A stretch of 64,000 nucleotides of DNA from Alphaproteobacteria bacterium (lineage in GTDB: Bacteria; Myxococcota_A; UBA796; GCA-2862545). The number at the start of each line of letters is the position of its first letter. The first letter of the stretch is position 1. The notes under the pieces were generated by a model. The model did not search any database, was not told where the DNA came from, and saw only the letters and a program-made list of their open reading frames with translations. The stretch covers positions 620,001 to 684,000 of the forward strand of contig JACKER010000007.1 of the NCBI GenBank assembly GCA_020632925.1. Direction: 5' to 3'. Both the position numbers and the translations under genes were made by a program. This document shows positions 24,844 through 33,319 of the stretch, piece by piece.

Positions 24844-26454
24844 TCACCGGACCACGCAGTTCCGGAGGAGCGAGTTGCAGCTCACGGTGCGCTGCTCCCC
24901 GCTGCTCAGATCGATCGTGTCGACGTGCGCCCAGGTGTCGCCGAACCGGGCCTCGACGTTCCAGACGCCCGCGCGCACCTCGGCCGGCACGGTCACGATC
25001 TCACCGGCCATCCGCAGCCGGACCGGGGTCCGCGTCTTGTCGTCCACCCGCACGCGGGCGGTGCCCGACGGGTCCGCGGGCGGCTCGGGCGCTGGTGCGA
25101 CGACCGGGGGCGGTGGCGCTGGCGTCGTCACCGGTGTGGTCGGCGCCTGGGGCTGGGCCGTGGTGGGCTCGGGCTCGACCGGCGGCGGTGGCGGCTGGCG
25201 CGGCGTCGGTGCGATCACGGGCGCGGGCGTCGGCGGTCGGGGTGCAGGTGCCCGACCCTCCTCGGGGCCCGAGCGCGACCAGGCCACCACGCTCACGACG
25301 ACCAGCAGCAGCCCGACGAGCACCACGCCACCGATGGTGAGCCCTGCCATACCCGAAGCGGCCATCGCGACGGCCCGCGTGCGCCCGCGGGTGCGGGTGC
25401 CGCTGTGCTCGATGGTGTCGCCCGGATGGGAGTCGCCCGTACGCGGCGAGATCAGCGGTCGCCCGGTCTGTTCGCCCTCGGTGACCTCGCGCCCGTCGAA
25501 CTCCCCCTTGCGAGCGTGGGGTCCGGGCCAGGCGCGCTGGGCACACCAGCGGCGGAGCGTGGGCCCCTCGAGCTGATCGACCAGATCCTCGCACCGCCGC
25601 GCGACCTCGGCGGCAGCGGGCCGCAGCTCCGGGTCGGGGTCGAGCATCCCGGTCACGAGGCTGCGGAGGTCGGCGGGCAGGTCCTCGGGCAGCCGGCCCA
25701 GGCGCTCGAGGATGAGCGACTGCAGGCCTCCCTCTCTGGCGCCGAGCGCGTACAGATCGCGGGGCTCGAGGCCCTGCCACGGCCGCTGGCCGCAGAGCCC
25801 CTCGAACATCACGCAGCCGAGCGAGAACACGTCGCTCGCGGGTCGCTGATCGCCGTCGAAGGACTCCGGCGCCATGTACTGCAGTGAGCCGACGATGGAG
25901 CCGTTCGTGGTGCTCGCCGTCCGCTCGATGCCGCTGCCGCGGGCGATGCCGAAGTCGAGCAGCTTGACCTCGCCGTGGCGCCCGATCCGGATGTTGTGCG
26001 GCTTGACGTCGCGGTGGACGAGGCCGAGCGGCACACCGTGCTCGCCGACCGAGTCGTGCGCGGCGGCCAGCGCGGACGCGACCTGGCCGACCACGTCGCA
26101 CAGCGGCCGCCGGGGGATGCGGGGTTCGCTGCGGATGAGCCCCGTCAGGTCCTGGCCGTCCACGAACTCCGTCACGAGCGCGACGCGCCCCTCGAGCACC
26201 ACCAGGTCGTAGACGCGGAGGATGGACGGGTGACGCAACGCCGCCAGCACGTGGGCCTCGTCGCGCAGCCGCCGTACGGCCTGGCTCGTCGGGTCCACCT
26301 CCTCGTGGAGGACCTTGACGGCCACGTCCGTTCGCACGCCGCCGCGATCGGTCATCGCGGCGCGGTACACCTCACCGAAGCCGCCCCGTCCGAGGCACTC
26401 GACGAAGCGGAACCGCCTCTTCGAAGAGGTCGTGGTGACCGGATCGATGTCCAT
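24844..26454 (-). CDS. transmembrane Ser/Thr protein kinase with exported beta-domain (cassette copy 2)
   Basis: This 536-residue protein has ECLGRGGFGEVYRAAMTDRG, K47, HRDVKPHN (147-154) and DFG (167-169), so catalysis should be intact. A membrane segment lies near 365-395, then a Pro/Thr/Ala linker, then a small exported domain ending VSCNSLLRNCVVR. The ending pairs with TCSQLSHTCKWAK in the kinase at 6677-8485. ATG 26454 sits behind a short AT-rich stretch that may hold the promoter. The adjacent exported gene is downstream in the same direction. It is probably a paralogue arising from duplication of a two-gene unit. Confidence 0.93.
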   Translation of the reverse strand: MDIDPVTTTSSKRRFRFVECLGRGGFGEVYRAAMTDRGGVRTDVAVKVLHEEVDPTSQAVRRLRDEAHVLAALRHPSILRVYDLVVLEGRVALVTEFVDGQDLTGLIRSEPRIPRRPLCDVVGQVASALAAAHDSVGEHGVPLGLVHRDVKPHNIRIGRHGEVKLLDFGIARGSGIERTASTTNGSIVGSLQYMAPESFDGDQRPASDVFSLGCVMFEGLCGQRPWQGLEPRDLYALGAREGGLQSLILERLGRLPEDLPADLRSLVTGMLDPDPELRPAAAEVARRCEDLVDQLEGPTLRRWCAQRAWPGPHARKGEFDGREVTEGEQTGRPLISPRTGDSHPGDTIEHSGTRTRGRTRAVAMAASGMAGLTIGGVVLVGLLLVVVSVVAWSRSGPEEGRAPAPRPPTPAPVIAPTPRQPPPPPVEPEPTTAQPQAPTTPVTTPAPPPPVVAPAPEPPADPSGTARVRVDDKTRTPVRLRMAGEIVTVPAEVRAGVWNVEARFGDTWAHVDTIDLSSGEQRTVSCNSLLRNCVVR

Positions 26455-26495
26455 CGTGCAGGTCTATCCAGAATGCGGCACGAAGAGTAATAAAA
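26455..26495 (-). promoter_or_regulatory. AT-rich promoter-like stretch upstream of the kinase
   Basis: This 41-base gap between the end of the peptidase gene and the kinase start contains an AT-rich run (GTAATAAAACTA on the plus strand) that stands out sharply in such GC-rich DNA. It is a plausible promoter for the kinase, or a termination zone for the upstream gene. No clear -35 element or hairpin can be assigned. Confidence 0.4.
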
Positions 26496-27863
26496 CTACC
26501 GACGTGCAGCTTCCAGCCTACGATACACCTCTTCGACCGTCCAGCCGAGGCGCAGGCCGGGCCGGAAGCGGTCCGCGGTCACGGCGACGATCGTGGAGCC
26601 GCGGACCACCCAGGCGACGTGCCGTTCGCTGAGCACGCCATCGGCGCCTCGGAGCCGGGAGGACCGGAGCAGCGCTGCGTCCGCCGGCACGTCCTCGAAG
26701 GGCTCGAACACCACGTCGACCTCGTGCCCGATCGCCTCGCTCATCGCGGCGGCCTGACCCGTGGCCTGGGCTCGGAGCTGTTCGAGGTAGCGGGCGGCGG
26801 CGTCGGGCGCGTCGAACACCAGCACGCGGACCTGGCCCTTGCGGTCGCGGCGCACGCCGTCGAGCTGCCAGGCCTGCCGGAGGTGCGCCAGGATGTCCGC
26901 CAGGGCCTCGGCGTTGTCCCCGAAGATCGCCTCGCCGCGCAGGTCGTGCTCACCGAGCAGCGAGATGCCGACGATCCACTCCTCGTCGGTGAGCTGGCGC
27001 TCCGTTCCCTTGAGGATGGCCGCGTAGTCCAGGTCCGGCGGGACCCGCTCCGCCTGCCAGGTCTCCGGCCGGTACACGCCCGACGACAGGGTCGGTGGGT
27101 GGATGGCGACCGCCCACACCTCGTCGAGCCCGCCGTGCTCGAAGTGCCAGCGCATGGCGTCGCGGCCCAGGCCGTACGACGCCCACACCGGCCACGAGGT
27201 CTTGTCGACGAGCCCCTCGTCCGACCAGCCCTGGAGCTCCTCGAGCGCCTTGGCCTCCGCCTCGAGGCCGAGCTGCGTGGCCGCCCGCTCCGTCACCCAG
27301 GTGGCCAGACCCTCGGCCGTCGCCTGGTTCGCGTACATGCCCTCCATGTCGGGCAGCGCGCGGATCTGCTCCGCCAGGTCGGTCTGCTGGTCGTGGAGCG
27401 TGTGGACCAGCTCGTGGACCAGGATCACGGTGGCGAACGCCGGGATGGTCTCGGCGGGCCGCTTCAGGTGCTCGGTCACCGCCTGCTCGATCGACTCGCG
27501 GCACAGGAAGAGCTTGTCGTCGAACACCGCGTACTTGCCGAGCAGCCCGGGTACGAGGCCTCCGGATCCGATCTGCTGCTCGCGGAGCTCCTGGGGCGTG
27601 TCGCGCTGGACGGCGCCCATGATGAGCGCCTGCTCCTCGGCCATCACCCGCCCGAACTCCTCGGCCGTCGCGATCTCGACCACGGGCGGTGTCGCGTACG
27701 TCCGGCCGGCGGCGGTCTCGATCGCGGGCAGGACCTTCGCGACGGCGGCGGCGAGCCCCTCGTCGCTCCAGAACTCGGGCGCCGGGGTCGGGGGCGGCGG
27801 CTCGGGCTCGGGCCGGGGCTTGCGGGCGAGGGCGACCGACACCAACAGCGGCAGCAGGCTCAT
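26496..27863 (-). CDS. exported HExxH metallopeptidase-like protein
   Basis: This 455-residue protein has an ATG overlapping the stop of the SDR gene. A short signal peptide (SLLPLLVSVALA) and Pro/Glu linker precede the body. HELVHTLHDQ (H150, E151, H154) is a zinc-peptidase HExxH motif. A later EGLATWVTERA could give the third ligand Glu, as in gluzincins. The final third (RVLVFDAPDAAARYLEQLRA) has no obvious catalytic motif. It is probably a periplasmic zinc protein; substrate unknown. Named family not certain. Confidence 0.72.
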   Translation of the reverse strand: MSLLPLLVSVALARKPRPEPEPPPPTPAPEFWSDEGLAAAVAKVLPAIETAAGRTYATPPVVEIATAEEFGRVMAEEQALIMGAVQRDTPQELREQQIGSGGLVPGLLGKYAVFDDKLFLCRESIEQAVTEHLKRPAETIPAFATVILVHELVHTLHDQQTDLAEQIRALPDMEGMYANQATAEGLATWVTERAATQLGLEAEAKALEELQGWSDEGLVDKTSWPVWASYGLGRDAMRWHFEHGGLDEVWAVAIHPPTLSSGVYRPETWQAERVPPDLDYAAILKGTERQLTDEEWIVGISLLGEHDLRGEAIFGDNAEALADILAHLRQAWQLDGVRRDRKGQVRVLVFDAPDAAARYLEQLRAQATGQAAAMSEAIGHEVDVVFEPFEDVPADAALLRSSRLRGADGVLSERHVAWVVRGSTIVAVTADRFRPGLRLGWTVEEVYRRLEAARR

Positions 27864-28708
27864 TCGTCCCAGGGCTCCTTCGGCAGGACCACCGGCGGCA
27901 GATCGGCGGGGTCGGGGATCTCCCACCAGTCGCCCCACAGCTCCTTGCCGCCGTCCACCGTCAGCACCTGACCGGTCGCGTAGGCGCCGGCGGGGCTCGC
28001 GAGGAACGCCACCCACCAGGCGATCTCCTCGGTCGTGCCCATGCGCTTCATGGGGATCAGGCTCGTCATCCGCCCGATGAAGTCCAGGCCCGCCGGGTAC
28101 CGCTCGAGCCCGCTGCTGGCGATGATGCCCGGCGCGACGCAGTTCAGCCGCACGCCGCGCGACGCCCACTCCACCGCGAGGGTGCGCGTCATGGCCTCGA
28201 CGCCGGCGCGGGCCGCGACCGAGTGCGCCATCCCCGGGAAGGTGCGCTTCGTGAGCATCGTGATGTTCACGACACACCCGCCGTTGCCGAGCATCCATGC
28301 GTCGGCGGCGGCGCGCGTCATGTTCCAGGTGCCCGTGAGGTTGGTGGCGACGACGGCGTCCCAGCCCTTCGGGGTGATCATGTCGGCGGGCGAGAAGAAC
28401 TGGCCGCCGCCGTTGTTCACCAGCAGGTCGATGCGGCCGAAGCGCTCCACGACGGCCTTCGCGGTGCGTTCCGTGGCCTCGCGGTCGCGGATGTCGCAGA
28501 CCAGCGGGACGATCTCGACGCCGAGCTGCTCGCCGAGCCCCTTCGCCGTCCGCTCGACGTGGTCCTGCTTGCGCGAGGCGATGACCACGCGCGCGCCGAG
28601 CCGCGCCAGCTCGCGGGCACAGGCCAGGCCGATCCCCGTGCCTCCGCCGGTGATCAGCGCCACCTGCCCGTCCAGCAGGCCGTCCCGGAAGATGCTGCTG
28701 CCCCCCAC
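27860..28708 (-). CDS. short-chain dehydrogenase/reductase (SDR)
   Basis: This 282-residue protein starts at GTG 28708, four bases behind GGAGG; GTG 28711 is adjacent. Its cofactor loop is TGGGTGIG and its NNGG motif is LVNNGGGQ. In place of the usual Tyr-x-x-x-Lys it reads HSVAARAGVEAMTRTLA. The catalytic Tyr and Lys are therefore replaced (His and Arg), as seen in some peroxisomal trans-2-enoyl-CoA reductase-like and 2,4-dienoyl-CoA reductase-like SDRs. The C-terminus VDGGKELWGDWWEIPDP is longer than usual. It is probably an NADP(H)-dependent enoyl-CoA-type reductase, but the substrate is not certain. Confidence 0.88.
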   Translation of the reverse strand: MGGSSIFRDGLLDGQVALITGGGTGIGLACARELARLGARVVIASRKQDHVERTAKGLGEQLGVEIVPLVCDIRDREATERTAKAVVERFGRIDLLVNNGGGQFFSPADMITPKGWDAVVATNLTGTWNMTRAAADAWMLGNGGCVVNITMLTKRTFPGMAHSVAARAGVEAMTRTLAVEWASRGVRLNCVAPGIIASSGLERYPAGLDFIGRMTSLIPMKRMGTTEEIAWWVAFLASPAGAYATGQVLTVDGGKELWGDWWEIPDPADLPPVVLPKEPWDE

Positions 28709-28753
28709 CACGCCTCCTCGATGGGCTCGATAACAGGGCGACCGGAGGTGAGC

Positions 28754-30322
28754 GTGCGCGTGCTGGCGATGTGCGTGGCGAACTCGGCGCGGAGCCAGAT
28801 GGCCGAGGGCTGGTTGCGGGCGCTCTCGGTTCCTTCGCTCGAGGTCTGGTCGGCGGGCTCGGCGCCGACGTCCCCGCGGCCCGAAGCGCTGGCGGTGATG
28901 GCGGAGGTCGGGGTGGACCTGCGCGGGCACCGGAGCAAGACGGGGGCCGAGGTCCCGGTCCCCGATGTCGTGGCGACGCTTTGCGCGGAGGAGGTCTGCC
29001 CGGTCTATCCGGGGGACGTGGAGCGCCTGGACTGGGGCGTGCCCGATCCCGCGACCGTGCGGGGCTCGCTCGAGGAGCGCCTGGACGCCTTCCGGGCCGC
29101 GCGAGACGCGATCCGTGCGAAGGTCGAGGCCTTCCTGGTGGCGCGGGGACTGCGGCACTCGTTCGCGTCGGCCCGCGGCGACTTCCTGCTCGATCCGACG
29201 ATCACCTTCCTCAACCACGGGTCCTTCGGCGCCACCCCGCGCTCGGTGCTCGAGGCGCGGCACGCGCTGGCGGTGCGGTTCGAGGCCGAGCCCGTCGACT
29301 ACGTCCGGAACGTGCTCCCGGGCGCGATCCGGCATGCCGCGGAGCGCGTCGCTGGCTGGCTCGGCGTCCCCGGGGACGAGCTCGGCTTCGTGGACAACGC
29401 GACGGCCGGTACGGCCATGGTCCTGCGCTCGTTCGATCTGGGCCCCGGCGACGTGCTGCTGACGACCGATCACGCCTACGGAGCGGTCCGCCGGCTGCTC
29501 GACCACGTCTGCGACCGGACGGGCGCCCGGGTCCACGCGGTGCGCGTCCCGTTCCCCGTGGCCCGCGCCGCCGACGTCGTGCAGGCCGTGGCCGACGACT
29601 TCCCGGAGGGCTGCAAGCTCGCCGTCTTCGACCACATCACGTCGATCACGGGGCTCGTGTTCCCCGTGGCCGAGCTGGTCGCCCTGTGCCGCGAGCGCGG
29701 CGTCCCCACGCTGATCGACGGGGCCCACGCGCCCGGGCAGGCGGTGTTCGACCTCGCGGCCATCGGCGCGGACTTCTGGACCGGGAACCTGCACAAGTGG
29801 GCGTTCGCCCCGAAGGGTTGCGCGGTGTTGCACGCCCGCCCGGAGTGGCACGACCACGTGCACCCGCTCGCGATCAGCCACTTCTACCGCCAGGGCTTCG
29901 CGAAGGAGCTCGATTGGCAGGGGACGCGCGACTTCGCGACCTGGCTCGCGTGCGAGGCGGGTCTGGATCAGGCGGAGCGCTGGGGTGGCTGGGACCGCAT
30001 CCGCGTGCACAACGTCGACCTGCGCCGAGCGGCCTCGGACCTGCTCACGCGTCGTCTGGGCCTGACCGACCCGATCCCGGCGCCGATGCTCGCCGCGCTC
30101 CAGACCTTCCGTCACGGCCCCGGGACGCAGGCCGAGGCGGACGCGATCTCCGCGCGGTTGCTCCGCGACCACCGCATCGAGGCGATGTTCATGGCGTTCG
30201 GCGAGGACATCTGGTTCCGCATCTCGCCGCAGCTCCACAACCACCTGGAGCAGTACGAGCGGCTCGCCTCGGTGCTTCAGGGAGCGGGCGCGGGCGCGGG
30301 CGCGGCGCCCGGCGTCGGCTGA
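28754..30322 (+). CDS. fusion of arsenate reductase/LMW phosphatase-like domain and class V aminotransferase (isopenicillin-N epimerase-like)
   Basis: This 522-residue protein starts at GTG 28754 after GGAGG. Residues 1-130 form a low-molecular-weight phosphatase/arsenate reductase domain. It has the P-loop CVANSAR (C7, R13), then SRPEAL-type and GHRSKTG motifs, and WGVPDPAT with the general-acid Asp. A short link (ARGLRHSFASA) leads to a PLP enzyme with FLNHGSFGATPRSVLE, DGAHAPGQ and the Schiff-base lysine in NLHKWAFAPKG (K348). This resembles isopenicillin-N epimerase, EgtE and related C-S lyases. No stop or start codon separates the parts. The fusion is unusual and substrate unknown. The 3' end overlaps the next gene by 46 bases. 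Confidence 0.88.
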   Translation: MRVLAMCVANSARSQMAEGWLRALSVPSLEVWSAGSAPTSPRPEALAVMAEVGVDLRGHRSKTGAEVPVPDVVATLCAEEVCPVYPGDVERLDWGVPDPATVRGSLEERLDAFRAARDAIRAKVEAFLVARGLRHSFASARGDFLLDPTITFLNHGSFGATPRSVLEARHALAVRFEAEPVDYVRNVLPGAIRHAAERVAGWLGVPGDELGFVDNATAGTAMVLRSFDLGPGDVLLTTDHAYGAVRRLLDHVCDRTGARVHAVRVPFPVARAADVVQAVADDFPEGCKLAVFDHITSITGLVFPVAELVALCRERGVPTLIDGAHAPGQAVFDLAAIGADFWTGNLHKWAFAPKGCAVLHARPEWHDHVHPLAISHFYRQGFAKELDWQGTRDFATWLACEAGLDQAERWGGWDRIRVHNVDLRRAASDLLTRRLGLTDPIPAPMLAALQTFRHGPGTQAEADAISARLLRDHRIEAMFMAFGEDIWFRISPQLHNHLEQYERLASVLQGAGAGAGAAPGVG

Positions 30323-31164
30323 CGGAGCGCGCGCTTCTCCTTCTCGTGCTGAGCGATGGCGACGCTCGCCACGAAGCCGCTCTTGAGCCCGGACTTCAGC
30401 ACCATGGGCATCTGGCTGCCCCACTTGGCGACCCAGCCGGCATCCGAGCTGAAGTCCAGCTTGCTCACGAAGGAGACGCGGGATTCGCGTGTGCCGCCCG
30501 GCTCCACCACGAACATGCCGTAGATGTCGCCGACCTCGGTGAGCGAGTTCAGGACCCAGCGCCGGTCCAGGTTCGCGAGCGTCGTCTCCATCTTCGACTG
30601 GTAGGAGGTCCAGGTGGCGGCGTCGACGAAGCTGCTGTCCATCTTCTCGAACCACAGCACGGTCTGGTTCTTCGCGTCGTCGTGCTTCCGGTACATCCGC
30701 TGCGGAAAGTAGGCGTAGAACGCCGTCAGATCCAGGATGTAGAAGCAGTCACGGTATTCGGCGCCCACGGTGCTGTCGTACCCCGAGCCCAGGAGGACCA
30801 CGGCCTTCGCGCCGCTCATGTACTTGGGGAGATCGGTGTTCCGCATGAAGACGGTGTGCGCGACGACGTCGTGCGGGAAGTCCTGGTTGCCCTCGCCGGT
30901 GATCATGGGGACGTACCCGGTGTCCGTCTGCTTGAGGCGGATCTCGTCGTACTCCTTGTTGTCGAACTTGCTGTCCGACGCGCCGGTCCAGAAGGCCTCG
31001 TCCGACAGGATGCCGTTGAGGACGCGCTGCCCCTCGGCGTTGCGCAGCTTGATGTCGACGGAGGTGGCGTAGCTCGCCTCGCACGTCGTCCCGGCGCAGA
31101 GGTCGGCGCCGAGCGTCGGTCCGCGGGAGGCGAGGGCGGAGGTCACGAGCAGGGTCGTCAGCAT
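30277..31164 (-). CDS. exported START-like protein, unknown function
   Basis: This 295-residue protein is read from ATG 31164 and has a signal peptide (MLTTLLVTSALA). The mature part has CAGTTCEASYATSV, then alternating strands, and a C-terminal GGTRESRVSFVSKLDFSSDAG followed by helix GFVASVAIAQHEKEKRALR. That order, a long strand with basic residues and then a helix, is like secreted START/polyketide-cyclase folds that bind lipids. The C-terminus is Ala-Pro repeats. Its 5' side shares a 145-base region with yebC. Function unknown. Confidence 0.62.
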   Translation of the reverse strand: MLTTLLVTSALASRGPTLGADLCAGTTCEASYATSVDIKLRNAEGQRVLNGILSDEAFWTGASDSKFDNKEYDEIRLKQTDTGYVPMITGEGNQDFPHDVVAHTVFMRNTDLPKYMSGAKAVVLLGSGYDSTVGAEYRDCFYILDLTAFYAYFPQRMYRKHDDAKNQTVLWFEKMDSSFVDAATWTSYQSKMETTLANLDRRWVLNSLTEVGDIYGMFVVEPGGTRESRVSFVSKLDFSSDAGWVAKWGSQMPMVLKSGLKSGFVASVAIAQHEKEKRALRQPTPGAAPAPAPAP

Positions 31165-31215
31165 GGGCAGCTCCGGGGACACGAACACCTAACCGGCCCC
31201 GACGTTCCGACTCCC

Positions 31216-31230
31216 TGACACCCGCTGTCA
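31216..31230. promoter_or_regulatory. inverted repeat TGACA-N5-TGTCA in divergent promoter region
   Basis: Perfect five-base arms TGACA (31216-31220) and TGTCA (31226-31230) lie between two divergent genes, 80 bases upstream of yebC and 52 bases upstream of the START-like gene. This is typical of a dimeric repressor site. TGACA could also serve as part of a -35 element. Confidence 0.4.
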
Positions 31231-31309
31231 CCACCCTGGCGCGCCGACCCGGGCCCCACCACGCGGGAGGGGATAGCAGGGGCGACGCCGTCGAGGGAGG
31301 GCCGCAGCG

Positions 31310-32032
31310 ATGGGACGGATCTTCGAGACACGGAAGGCGACCATGTTCGCCCGGTGGGACCGGATGGCCAAGGCCTTCGCCCGCTGCAACAAGGAGATCG
31401 TCATCGCGATCCGCGCCGGCGGTCCGGATCCGAAGGCGAATCCTGCGTTGCGGCGAGCGCTGCAGAACGCCCGCGCCGTCAACATGCCCAAGGACAAGGT
31501 CGAGGCGGCGATCAAGCGCGCGATGGGCGACACCGACGAGGTGTACGAGGAGCTGCTGTACGAGGCCTACGCCCCGCACGGCATCGCGCTCATGATCGAG
31601 ACGGCGACGGACAACCCGACGCGCACGGTCGCGAACCTCCGCTCGTACTTCAACAAGCTCGGCGGCAACCTCGGCGCGTCCGGCAGCGTGTCGTACATGT
31701 TCCAGCGGATGGGCGTGTTCCGGCTGAACCCCGAGGGGCTCGATCGGGACGAGCTCGAGCTCGAGCTCATCGACCACGGCTTGCAGGAGATGGGCGACGC
31801 CGAGGCGGAGGACGGCACGCCCCAGCTCGTGATCCGCTGCGAGTTCACGGACTTCGGCAACCTCCAGTCCGCGATCGAAGAGCGCGGCATCAACGTCATC
31901 TCCGCCGAGTCGGAGTACGTCCCCGCCAACCTGATCGAGCTGTCCGACGAGCAGGCCCAGGAGGCGCTCGCCGTCATCGACAAGATCGAGCAGGACGACG
32001 ACGTGCAGAAGGTCTTCCACAACCTCGCCTGA
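31310..32032 (+). CDS. YebC/PmpR family regulator (TACO1-like)
   Basis: This 240-residue protein has domain 1 (GRIFETRKATMFARWDRMAK), then GGPDPKANPALRRALQNARA and NMPKDKVEAAIKRA, then YEAYAPHGIALMIE, GNLGASGSVSYMF, and a C-terminal domain ending VQKVFHNLA. Family members bind DNA and affect transcription, or help translation of proline-rich proteins, as reported for TACO1/YebC. The N-terminus MGRxFExRKA is of the Bacteroidetes-type branch and not MAGHSKWxNIKHRK. The start follows a GGGAGG-like stretch. It probably forms a pair with the downstream helicase, 75 bases away. Confidence 0.93.
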   Translation: MGRIFETRKATMFARWDRMAKAFARCNKEIVIAIRAGGPDPKANPALRRALQNARAVNMPKDKVEAAIKRAMGDTDEVYEELLYEAYAPHGIALMIETATDNPTRTVANLRSYFNKLGGNLGASGSVSYMFQRMGVFRLNPEGLDRDELELELIDHGLQEMGDAEAEDGTPQLVIRCEFTDFGNLQSAIEERGINVISAESEYVPANLIELSDEQAQEALAVIDKIEQDDDVQKVFHNLA

Positions 32033-32107
32033 GTTCGGATGGTCGGCCGAGCAGGCTGATTCCTGGATGAATTCGCGCGCCCCCCACATCAGCCCCCCGG
32101 AGCCCCG

Positions 32108-33250
32108 ATGGCCTCGTTCTCGGAGCTCCCGCTCCTCCCCTCCCTCCAGGGCACGCTCGCGGCTCTCGGGCTGACGACGCTCACCGACATCCAGGCGGGC
32201 GCCCTGCCGGCCCTGCTGGAGGGTCGCGCGCTGGTGGGCGTCGCCGAGACGGGCAGCGGCAAGACGCTGACCTTCGTGTTGCCGCTGCTGCACCAGCTCA
32301 AGACACTGGAGACGGCCGGCTCCCCCGTGACGGAGGAGGGGCGTCCGCGCGGGCTGGTGGTGGTGCCGGGGCGCGAGCTCGGGGAGCAGGTCGCCAAGGT
32401 GTTCAAGTCGCTGACGCACGACACCCGCCTGCGGGTCCGCGTGGCGCTGGGGGGCTCGCCGAAGAAGGTGGCGAGGCAGAACGTGGCCGGGGTGTTCGAC
32501 ATCCTCGTCGCCACGCCAGGGCGGCTCCGGCAGCTGATGGAGACCGACGCGCTGCGCCTCGACGACGTGCGGATGCTGGTGTTCGACGAGGCCGACCAGA
32601 TGCTCGATCCGGGCTTCCTGCCCGGCGCCACCCGGGTGTTGCAGGCCTGCCCCGGGCACGTCCAGCTCGTGTTGTTCTCCGCCACGCTGCCCGCGGCGCT
32701 GGAGACCGTGATCGAGGGCCTGTTCCGGCGGGTGCCGATCCGCGTGCGGACCGAGGGCAGCCACAAGGTGGTGCCGACCCTGCGCACGGAGCACCGCCGG
32801 GTCCCCGACGGGCGTCGCTGGGAGGTGCTCCGGCCCCTGCTCGCCGAGGCCCCCGAGGCCGGTACGCTCTTGTTCGTCAACACGCGGGAGCAGGGTGACC
32901 GCCTCGCGCGCGACCTCGCTTCCGCGAGACTGAGCTTCGCCTGCTTCGGCGGGGAGCTCGATCCGGTGGAGCGACGGCGCAACCTGTCCCGCTTCCGCGC
33001 CGGGGAGCTGCGGCTCCTGGTGGTCACCGACCTGGCGGCCCGCGGGCTGGACGTCGAGCGCGTGGAGCGGGTTGTGAACGTCCACCTCCCTCGAGAGGTG
33101 GAGACCTACCTCCACCGCGTCGGCCGCACGGCTCGGGCCGGGCGCTCCGGGCTGGTGGTCAACCTGGTGACCGAGCGCGACCTTCCCCTGCTGGAGGCCC
33201 TGGGCCAAGCAGATTCGCGGTACCCGGATACTCCTGGTTCCAACGGATGA
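32108..33250 (+). CDS. DEAD-box RNA helicase
   Basis: This 380-residue protein has a Q motif-like TTLTDIQAGALPALLEG, motif I AETGSGKT, Ia VVVPGRELGEQ, GG, TPGRL, DEAD (VFDEADQML), SAT (LFSATLPA), FVNTREQG, TDLAARGLD and HRVGRTARAGR. All catalytic motifs are present. It is shorter than DeaD, close to the RhlE/SrmB core, with little C-terminal extension. It probably unwinds RNA duplexes in ribosome assembly or mRNA decay. The start is preceded by CCGGAG. Confidence 0.95.
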   Translation: MASFSELPLLPSLQGTLAALGLTTLTDIQAGALPALLEGRALVGVAETGSGKTLTFVLPLLHQLKTLETAGSPVTEEGRPRGLVVVPGRELGEQVAKVFKSLTHDTRLRVRVALGGSPKKVARQNVAGVFDILVATPGRLRQLMETDALRLDDVRMLVFDEADQMLDPGFLPGATRVLQACPGHVQLVLFSATLPAALETVIEGLFRRVPIRVRTEGSHKVVPTLRTEHRRVPDGRRWEVLRPLLAEAPEAGTLLFVNTREQGDRLARDLASARLSFACFGGELDPVERRRNLSRFRAGELRLLVVTDLAARGLDVERVERVVNVHLPREVETYLHRVGRTARAGRSGLVVNLVTERDLPLLEALGQADSRYPDTPGSNG

Positions 33251-33319
33251 CTCGGGAACACACGCACGAGGTGTAAGCCAGCGGGGGAGGCCGACGTCCG
33301 GAAGGTGTCCGGAGGTTTC

